Shown here: positions 8,814 through 14,120 of the stretch, piece after piece
Layout of the letters: every line of letters begins with the position of its first letter
How positions within the stretch are numbered: the first letter of the stretch is position 1
From: JBEKTY01 sp049515555
GTDB taxonomy: Bacteria; Planctomycetota; Planctomycetia; Pirellulales; Thermoguttaceae
DNA: 16,357 nt
Assembly: GCA_049515555.1 (NCBI GenBank)
Contig: JBEKTY010000173.1
Location: 1-16,357 of the forward strand
Direction of reading: 5' to 3'
Position numbers and translations under genes: made by a program
Notes under the pieces: generated by a model
Database searches by the model: none
Told to the model about the DNA's origin: nothing
Seen by the model: only the letters and a program-made list of their open reading frames with translations

Positions 8814-8920
8814 GGGTAGTTGTGCGCCACTTGCGAATCCAGTATGCATTTTACATGCGGCAGCGAGTAGGATACGGCAGTGGCTACGACGCAAAACATC
8901 ACAATTGGAGGCATTGTTCC

Positions 8921-8985
8921 AATGAAGATCAAACTCAATCATGCCGCCTTTACGAGCCTCGGGCTGGCCCTTCGGAGATCGTTAT
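8921..8985 (+). CDS. Possible 21-residue ORF with good ribosome binding site; gene-start relic
   Basis: GGAGG at 8907-8911 lies 9 nt before ATG 8921. The frame encodes MKIKLNHAAFTSLGLALRRS and ends in TTATGA, where the ATG of a second frame (8983-9147, beginning MRTAIAKAVGDTK) overlaps the stop as ATGA. Neither product matches a family I recognise. It is divergent from the gene starting at 8800, and a sulfatase tail follows on the same strand at 9134. The most economical reading is an old plus-strand gene that kept its translation start and its 3' end but lost most of the middle. A pair of real small overlapping ORFs cannot be excluded. Confidence 0.25.
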
Positions 8986-9133
8986 GAGGACAGCAATTGC
9001 GAAGGCCGTAGGAGACACGAAGCGTCTGGGCGAGGTCCTGAAATCGGACGACTGGCGGCGGCCGGCCTTTGCTTGCGAGGTGGCGATTGAGCCGGCGGCT
9101 CCTGCGGTGGGCAGGATCGCCCTGACGCGGGGA
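8986..9133. other. Intergenic stretch with no recognisable gene
   Basis: Part of the 562-bp gap between the starts and ends of the neighbouring minus-strand genes. It holds a plus frame beginning MRTAIAKAVGDTK (8983-9147) that I cannot assign, and otherwise nothing supported. No tRNA, terminator or repeat was seen. Confidence 0.4.
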
Positions 9134-9309
9134 GGCCGACCCGTATGAGCTGACGGACCTGTCGCGGCAGCAACCGGATCGGTTGCGGCAAATGCACCAG
9201 CGACTTGTGGACCAATGGAACCCCGCCGACATCGAACGCCGCGTGCAACTCGCTCAAGCACGGCGCAAGATCGCCCGGTGCAAAAAGGTCTGCAAGGACC
9301 TCGGCTGTT
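9134..9309 (+). pseudogene. C-terminal stub of a sulfatase-like gene
   Basis: After an in-frame TGA near 9122 the frame reads EADPYELTDLSRQQPDRLRQ, then MHQRLVDQWNPADIERRV and a basic tail to TAG 9307-9309. 'DPYELTDL ... P.R...M...L...W.P..I..RV' is the usual end of secreted type-I sulfatases, where the C-terminal subdomain finishes in this way. The formylglycine motif (CxPxR) and metal ligands of the N-terminal domain are absent, so no enzyme is encoded. The stub converges on the 3' end of the alpha/beta-hydrolase gene (stop at 9363) and marks an old gene of opposite orientation at this spot. Confidence 0.5.
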
Positions 9310-9362
9310 AGAGGCTGGTGGATCGCACCGCTTAAAGCGACTGGAATGTCCGGGAACCATGC

Positions 9363-11246
9363 TTACGGCGTTTTCGTCGCCGCCTTCAGGAGTTGCGGCT
9401 TCAGCGCGTCCAGGGCTGCAGCCAAGTTGATGTCCGGGCCGGCGTTGGGGCGGTCGATCGAGATCAACAGGAGCGGCAGCGCCAGCGACTGGCCGGCCTT
9501 CAGCGTCAGGTCCCGGGCCATGCCCACCAGCCCGAAGTTGTACCCGGCATTGGGGGCCATCAGCATCCGTGACTTGCCCTCGCCCAGCAGCAAAGCGGCC
9601 TCCTCGCGCCGGGGCGGCTGTTTGGCCGGCCCGGTCGCGCGATGATAGCCGGCATACCATGTCTTGCCCTTGGCCTCCTCCGGCCAGACTTGGCCGTAGA
9701 TGCTCCGCATGACGGTGTCCGACAGCAAGGCCGTGATGGCCAAGTCCCTCGAACCCCTATTTGCCAGTTGGATGTCGATGAGCACCGCTTGGCTGACGGC
9801 TCCGCCGGCCTCCGGCGCGACCAGGGCGTAGGTCTTGCCCTCCTTGTCCAGCCTGACGGCGTAGCGCGTGACGACGCTGGCGGCCGTCACCGGCAGCTTC
9901 CGCTCCAGGGAGGCAAAATCGAAGCTGAGCGGCAGGCCCTGGAGGGCCAGTTCCAGGAACTGCTTGGTATTGTTGCGCGGCGGGGCGACCTCCGGCTCGC
10001 TAGCCGCGCGGATGCCCAATGCCAGCGTGTACCGGTCATCCCCGGCCCGAGCGCCTGGCTTGGGGCGGTCCACGCCCAGGTGCAGCCAGTCGCTGCCTCC
10101 GAATTCGTTGTCGCGCGGGTTGGCGATGTACTCGGTCAGGCTGTCCGTAACCGGCCGTGGTGCGATCTTCTTGTGCTTCCGCACGTACTGGGCCACCGCC
10201 TCGGTCATCTGCAGCGGCGTCTGCACCAGGTTCCTGACGGGGATACGAGTGCCCGGGCCGGCGAGGAACTCTTCCGGCGTCGTCCATTTGAAGAGCTTCG
10301 GCAACTTGTCCGGCTCGGCGCCGTAGGAGGGAACGCCGTTGAAGGCGAAGGCCACCCGGCAGGTCTTGTCCAGGTCGATGTCTCCTCGCAGGCTCGTGGC
10401 GGCCGCTCCGCCGCGCCGGCCGGCCAGGTCCGAGCCCCTCATCAGCGCGACGTTCTCGACGTTGGCGTATTGCCAGTTGCCGCAGTTGGGCGCGATCCCC
10501 GCCGCCAGGTGCGGATAGTGCGCGGCGAGCATCAGTACGGTGAACCCGCCGTCCGACCAACCGGAAAAGAAGATCCGGTCTGGATCGACCGAAAAGTCCC
10601 TACTCAGCGCCGCGGGAAACTCCTCCGCCTCGATTGCGGCACCATAGCGGCCCTTGACCTGAATATCCAGGCTGCTCCAGGCGTGGAACGTGTCGGTCTG
10701 GTTGGCCGCCTGCGCATCGGGCCGGTAACCACCAGTGACCTTCCCGTCCTTGAAGTGAATTCCACCGCCACATTTATAATAGATGAACAACTGGTAGCTC
10801 TTGCCCGGGTCGTAGGTCGGCGGGACATGTACCCACGTCGCCTCGATCCGCCGCAGGGTATTCGACCAGTAGGGGTAGCCGAATCCCTTGCCGGCATAAC
10901 GGAGCAGCGGTTCCCGGCCCGCCGCCAGGTCCTCCAGCATGTTTTCCAGGAACTCGACGGCCGTCTTCCTCCTCCAATCGAAGTCCGGCGATCGCAAGAG
11001 GATTTGGACCTTATCCTTTACCTTCGGTAGGTGCTTCTCGACCAGGGCGTCCTGAAGATTGAGCTTGCCGAGCAACTCCCGGCACCGATTGGTGGCCGTC
11101 TTCCATGCCTCGCCCTTACCGGCCGGTGAGAGCCATGCCGCAGGCGGACCTTCTACGGGGAGCCGTGTTGGTTGCTCTACGGCAATCGCATTGATTGAAA
11201 TGAGGGCAATCAGGGACAGTGCCGACAGGCATTTTCGCTGCAACAC
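9363..11246 (-). CDS. Secreted alpha/beta-hydrolase (esterase-like), non-ATG start
   Basis: About 627 residues. The start is GTG 11246 or TTG 11243; GAAGGGGATC with AAGGGG at 11259-11254 lies 7 or 10 nt upstream. No ATG fits before a hydrophobic signal sequence (LSALSLIALISINAIA). The frame extends to 11348, but that part overlaps debris of another gene. After a helical N-terminal region comes an alpha/beta-hydrolase: YQLFIYYKCGGGIHF near the oxyanion strand, then RIFFSGWSDGGFTVL, a GxSxGG nucleophile elbow with the serine at residue 231 (GTG start). The usual Asp and His of the triad are not obvious afterwards. The C-terminal 230 residues look like a beta-rich accessory domain. Relatives include PHB-depolymerase-type esterases. 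A role in removing acyl groups from polysaccharides fits the neighbours but is only an inference. Confidence 0.7.
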   Translation of the reverse strand: MLQRKCLSALSLIALISINAIAVEQPTRLPVEGPPAAWLSPAGKGEAWKTATNRCRELLGKLNLQDALVEKHLPKVKDKVQILLRSPDFDWRRKTAVEFLENMLEDLAAGREPLLRYAGKGFGYPYWSNTLRRIEATWVHVPPTYDPGKSYQLFIYYKCGGGIHFKDGKVTGGYRPDAQAANQTDTFHAWSSLDIQVKGRYGAAIEAEEFPAALSRDFSVDPDRIFFSGWSDGGFTVLMLAAHYPHLAAGIAPNCGNWQYANVENVALMRGSDLAGRRGGAAATSLRGDIDLDKTCRVAFAFNGVPSYGAEPDKLPKLFKWTTPEEFLAGPGTRIPVRNLVQTPLQMTEAVAQYVRKHKKIAPRPVTDSLTEYIANPRDNEFGGSDWLHLGVDRPKPGARAGDDRYTLALGIRAASEPEVAPPRNNTKQFLELALQGLPLSFDFASLERKLPVTAASVVTRYAVRLDKEGKTYALVAPEAGGAVSQAVLIDIQLANRGSRDLAITALLSDTVMRSIYGQVWPEEAKGKTWYAGYHRATGPAKQPPRREEAALLLGEGKSRMLMAPNAGYNFGLVGMARDLTLKAGQSLALPLLLISIDRPNAGPDINLAAALDALKPQLLKAATKTP

Positions 11247-11292
11247 AAGAGATCCCCTTCGAGGTAAGAGTGTCACGATCGTGTTGTTTCCG

Positions 11293-11544
11293 CTCGGCGA
11301 CGTCGATGTTCCACACCTGCACTTCTTGGGGCCGGACGACAGCGGCAACGATGGCGGCGGGGGCCGCCTGGACCTTGAGTTCCAGTCCGGTCAGCTCATT
11401 GGCGCCCCAGCGCGGACAGAGCCGCTTGCAGGCAGCCGGGTAGTTGCTGCGATGGATCTCGACGGCCAGGACATTCACGCCTTTGCGCAAGAGCCGCCGG
11501 TCGATGGCCGTCCACTTCAGCGCGCGGTCGCGCAACTCGAATTG
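11293..11544 (-). pseudogene. Internal or C-terminal fragment of a large secreted PVC-type protein
   Basis: Directly after an in-frame TAG (11547-11545) the minus frame reads QFELRDRALKWTAIDRRLL, then RKGVNVLAVEIHRS, RWGANELTGLELKVQA and RPQEVQVWNIDVAE. The cluster 'W..ID..LLRKGVNVLAVE.HR' followed by 'L.VWN.DV' is one I associate with multidomain secreted planctomycete proteins whose jelly-roll segments end this way. After about 11293 the similarity fades and the frame runs on into the upstream region and signal peptide of the alpha/beta-hydrolase in another register. No start codon serves it: GGAGGAAATGTAG just upstream gives an ATG followed at once by a stop. It is therefore treated as a decayed fragment. 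The family is not identified with certainty. Confidence 0.5.
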
Positions 11545-11572
11545 CTACATTTCCTCCAATTGTGTTTACCCT

Positions 11573-11656
11573 CTAGTTGCCCGCCGCGCGCATCTCGCGG
11601 TCGAGGGCCATGAAGACGTTCCCGTGCATCGCCCGGTTGACGTTGTGAACTTGAGT
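11573..11656 (-). pseudogene. Unidentified C-terminal stub after the HzsA-like gene
   Basis: Just after the stop of the HzsA-like gene (11686) a short minus frame, open from about 11656, encodes VNRAMHGNVFMALDREMRAA and ends at TAG 11575-11573. The residue mix looks like real protein rather than a shadow frame. I do not recognise the family. It has no start or ribosome binding site of its own. It could be the end of a deleted gene, or old C-terminal sequence of the HzsA-like gene cut off by an earlier stop. Confidence 0.3.
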
Positions 11657-11685
11657 TAGCTGTCAGTATGGTTTGCACTCAGTTT

Positions 11686-14028
11686 CTAGTGTACCGCGGG
11701 TTTCTGATAAGAGCCATAGAACGGCACGTTGAGGTCGATCCAGGTGAAAATGCGGCGTCGCGAAACATCGTCGATCTGGACGCGGAGATTGCCCTTCGCG
11801 TCGGGATGCCCCGTGCGCACCAGCTCCGCAAGCGGGCTGCGGACCGCTCCCCAGTGCCTGGGCGCGATCTCGGCAACGTTGGCCTCGTGCCGCCGGAAGC
11901 TTGCGGTCGAAATCCAGTTGACGTAGCGGTACGGGTTGGGCGTGTCCAGGTGCGGGACGAGCGTCTCGTAGGATGTACTAAAGAATTGTGTCTTCTTGCC
12001 GGTCAGGTCGATTGCCTTGGGCTCATCCTTGCCCTGGTGGCAACGCACGCAATGCCGGTCCCAGATGGGTTGGATGAGTTCAGGATAGGAGAAGCCTTTC
12101 GCGCCCCACTCCGGCAAGTCGAGCGGGCGTGGCGGCTTGTGTTGCGCCATCATGATGGAACCGGTAGCGGGCGCCTTCGAGCGCGGCTCATGGCAGCCGA
12201 CACAGCCCTGTCTCTGGCCCGGCATAAGGAAAGTGAAGGTGCGCATGCGCTGTACGGCCCGCCCCTCGTTATCGAGGGCCATGAAATAGAGCGGCGTGCG
12301 CGCGGGGACCTTGAAACAAGCGGAACCGTCCTCCTCAACCGGGACATATCCCCACACCTTCTTCGAGGCGTAGGTCCCATAGCGCGAGACCACCGTGAAC
12401 TGATGGCCTTCGAAGCTCTCCGGCCGGAAATCGCACTGCCGCCCGCTCTTGGGCATCTCCTCCACCACGCAGAGCTGCTTGACTTCGCCGCGGCGCACCT
12501 CCGGCTCCAGTCCCCAGTAGACGTCCTGCAAGAACAGCGTGGCCCATCCGTCCGCCTCGTCCGGCGGCGGGCAGCCGCGGACCGGCGGGGCGGGACGTGC
12601 GCGCAGAGGCTGCGGCGAGTAATACCCGCAGCCGCCGGACACCGGCGAGAGCACCTCCAGGAGTTTCCGGCCCTGGTAATCGCGCAGCTCAATGGCGCCT
12701 TCGTCTCGAGCTTGGTTGCCCGAACGAGATACGAGGAAGTGCTGCGCATCGATCGGATACGGGGTTTCGTAGGGCCCCGCGCCGTTGATGACGCCGCCTC
12801 GCTGCCAGCCGGAATCGCTCGGGGAGACGCCGGGCGTGACGTTCCGCAAGGACTCGGGGGCGTTGTCGCCGCGCCTGGGATCAATGATCCCAATCGCCCC
12901 GCTGATCGGCGCCATGTGGCCTGTCAAGGTACAGAGGACGGCGCCCGTCCCCGGAATCGCCCGGGCCTCGAAGAACGTGCCCGGAACGCGGTTGCCGTAG
13001 AACCCCTGGAGCATAGTTCCATCGGGATTGATGGTCCAAAGGCTCTGGATCGGCTGGACGCCCTTGTCCACGTATTCCCACCGCGTGTACACGATCCGCC
13101 CGTCGTTCAGTACTGAGGGAGCCAGATCGTGAACGACCCCGTAGGAGAGTTTCCGCACCGTCCCGCCGCCGCGGTCCATGCGATAGAGCAGTCCCACGCG
13201 CGACCAGAGGCAGAGCGCCCATTGTTGGTCGCGCGTGCTGATGAAGGCGATGTCCCCATCGGGGAGCCAGCAGGGGTCGAAGTTGTGCGACGGCCCGGAG
13301 GTAAGCTGGGTGAGACCCGTCCCATCGACGTTGATGCGGTAGACTTGATAGGGCTCGGCGGCGCTCTTCTGCCAGGCGAACACAATCTCGCGCCCATCGA
13401 AGGAAAGATCGTAACGATGGATGCGGCCGTCGCCGGCATCGAACACCGTCCGGAAGCTTCCCCCATTCACCTCCGGCGTGAACACGACCAGCTTCCCGCC
13501 TTTGCCCTGGAATTCTTCGTGGTACGTGTAGATGTGACTGCTCCAGAGCCGCGGGCGGTGCTCGACCAACAGCGAGTGAAACCCAAGGTTGCGGAACCAA
13601 AAGGTCACCAACAGCGAGCGCAGGGCCTCGAACTCCTTTTCCATTTCCTGAATTTCGCTGACTTTTGCCTCGTTGCGCCCCAACTTCACCTCCAGTGCCT
13701 TGGCCCTCTGCTGCCACGCATCCATCCTGTCGGCCCATTTCAACCTCAGCATCTCCGCCTGAAACTCCTGCCGCAACTGGAGATTCAAGCTCAAGGCTGC
13801 TTCGAGCCCTCGGGCCTGCGCCGGCAACTGCGACGTGGCCTCCCGCTGGAAAACGCTAATCCACTGGCCGCCGACGGGTTCGTCGGCCTTGATACCCTTT
13901 AGACCGGCATTGTCCACGAGTTGCCGCTTGGCGGCCGCCTCCGCCTCGACCCAAAGGAGCGGTTCCGCGACGGTCGCCGCCGTAGTGAACCACGCGAATA
14001 TCCAGACCAGTGACAGGCGCGTTAACAT
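11686..14028 (-). CDS. Chimeric HzsA-like di-haem beta-propeller protein with glycosidase-type N-terminus
   Basis: 780 residues, ATG 14028 with AAGGAG 8 nt upstream. Residues 1-21 are a signal peptide. Residues 22-63 (PLLWVEAEAAAKRQLVDNAG onward) match the start of the CBM of the GH-A-like gene but stop halfway through the module. About 66-140 is a charged coiled coil. About 160-470 is a TolB/PD40-like propeller (YDLSFDGREIVFAW, DPCWLPDGDIAFIS, DGRIVYTRW). The C-terminal part has two c-type haem sites, CVGCH at 609-613 and CVRCH at 660-664, with PIWDRHCVRCH typical of the family. This layout is that of proteins related to the alpha subunit of hydrazine synthase that are common in planctomycetes outside anammox and have unknown roles. 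Electron transfer in the periplasm is likely; hydrazine synthesis is not implied, since no beta or gamma subunit is present. It ends soon after NVPFYGSYQ, where I would expect relatives to continue. Confidence 0.8.
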   Translation of the reverse strand: MLTRLSLVWIFAWFTTAATVAEPLLWVEAEAAAKRQLVDNAGLKGIKADEPVGGQWISVFQREATSQLPAQARGLEAALSLNLQLRQEFQAEMLRLKWADRMDAWQQRAKALEVKLGRNEAKVSEIQEMEKEFEALRSLLVTFWFRNLGFHSLLVEHRPRLWSSHIYTYHEEFQGKGGKLVVFTPEVNGGSFRTVFDAGDGRIHRYDLSFDGREIVFAWQKSAAEPYQVYRINVDGTGLTQLTSGPSHNFDPCWLPDGDIAFISTRDQQWALCLWSRVGLLYRMDRGGGTVRKLSYGVVHDLAPSVLNDGRIVYTRWEYVDKGVQPIQSLWTINPDGTMLQGFYGNRVPGTFFEARAIPGTGAVLCTLTGHMAPISGAIGIIDPRRGDNAPESLRNVTPGVSPSDSGWQRGGVINGAGPYETPYPIDAQHFLVSRSGNQARDEGAIELRDYQGRKLLEVLSPVSGGCGYYSPQPLRARPAPPVRGCPPPDEADGWATLFLQDVYWGLEPEVRRGEVKQLCVVEEMPKSGRQCDFRPESFEGHQFTVVSRYGTYASKKVWGYVPVEEDGSACFKVPARTPLYFMALDNEGRAVQRMRTFTFLMPGQRQGCVGCHEPRSKAPATGSIMMAQHKPPRPLDLPEWGAKGFSYPELIQPIWDRHCVRCHQGKDEPKAIDLTGKKTQFFSTSYETLVPHLDTPNPYRYVNWISTASFRRHEANVAEIAPRHWGAVRSPLAELVRTGHPDAKGNLRVQIDDVSRRRIFTWIDLNVPFYGSYQKPAVH

Positions 14029-14099
14029 GGCAAGTGCTCCTTGCTTCTCTTGGGCGACCGCACACCAGTATACGATCGGTGCACGGCCGGCGATATAAG
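13840..14099 (-). repeat. 5' cassette copy B (promoter, RBS, signal peptide, start of CBM)
   Basis: Partner of 5741-6009. It covers the leader, the TATACT box, AAGGAG and codons 1-63 of the HzsA-like gene. The similarity breaks at codon 63-66, exactly before the coiled coil that is native to HzsA-like proteins. This places the fusion joint near 13835-13845. Confidence 0.8.
14067..14072 (-). promoter_or_regulatory. Candidate -10 box, second copy
   Basis: TATACT on the minus strand, 39 nt from ATG 14028, the same distance as in the paralogous leader of the GH-A-like gene. It suggests both genes are transcribed from related promoters within short intergenic regions. Confidence 0.4.
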
Positions 14100-14120
14100 A
14101 GGGCTTTGGCGTGTCGCGTG

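Noticed and set aside
8801..8938. N-terminal extension of the 6053-8800 gene to a TTG at 8938
   Set aside because: It would bury a typical signal peptide 46 residues inside the protein, and the start at 8800 has its own ribosome binding site.
9642..11030. Long plus-strand frame (462 codons) opposite the alpha/beta-hydrolase
   Set aside because: It is the antisense of a gene with a clear nucleophile elbow and signal peptide. The product is rich in Arg, Val, Gly and His without any recognisable motif, as expected for a shadow frame in high-GC DNA.
11247..11348. N-terminal extension of the alpha/beta-hydrolase to 11348
   Set aside because: The extra residues are low in protein-like character, overlap a decayed fragment in another frame, and precede a signal peptide that has its own ribosome binding site.
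11668..13116. Long plus-strand frame (482 codons) opposite the HzsA-like gene
   Set aside because: The minus strand encodes two CxxCH sites and propeller repeats in the same stretch. The plus product has no motif and no convincing ribosome binding site.
11686..14028. True hydrazine synthase
   Set aside because: Only an alpha-like chain is present, with a foreign N-terminus and no beta or gamma subunit nearby. The surrounding genes are carbohydrate-active, so anammox metabolism is not supported.
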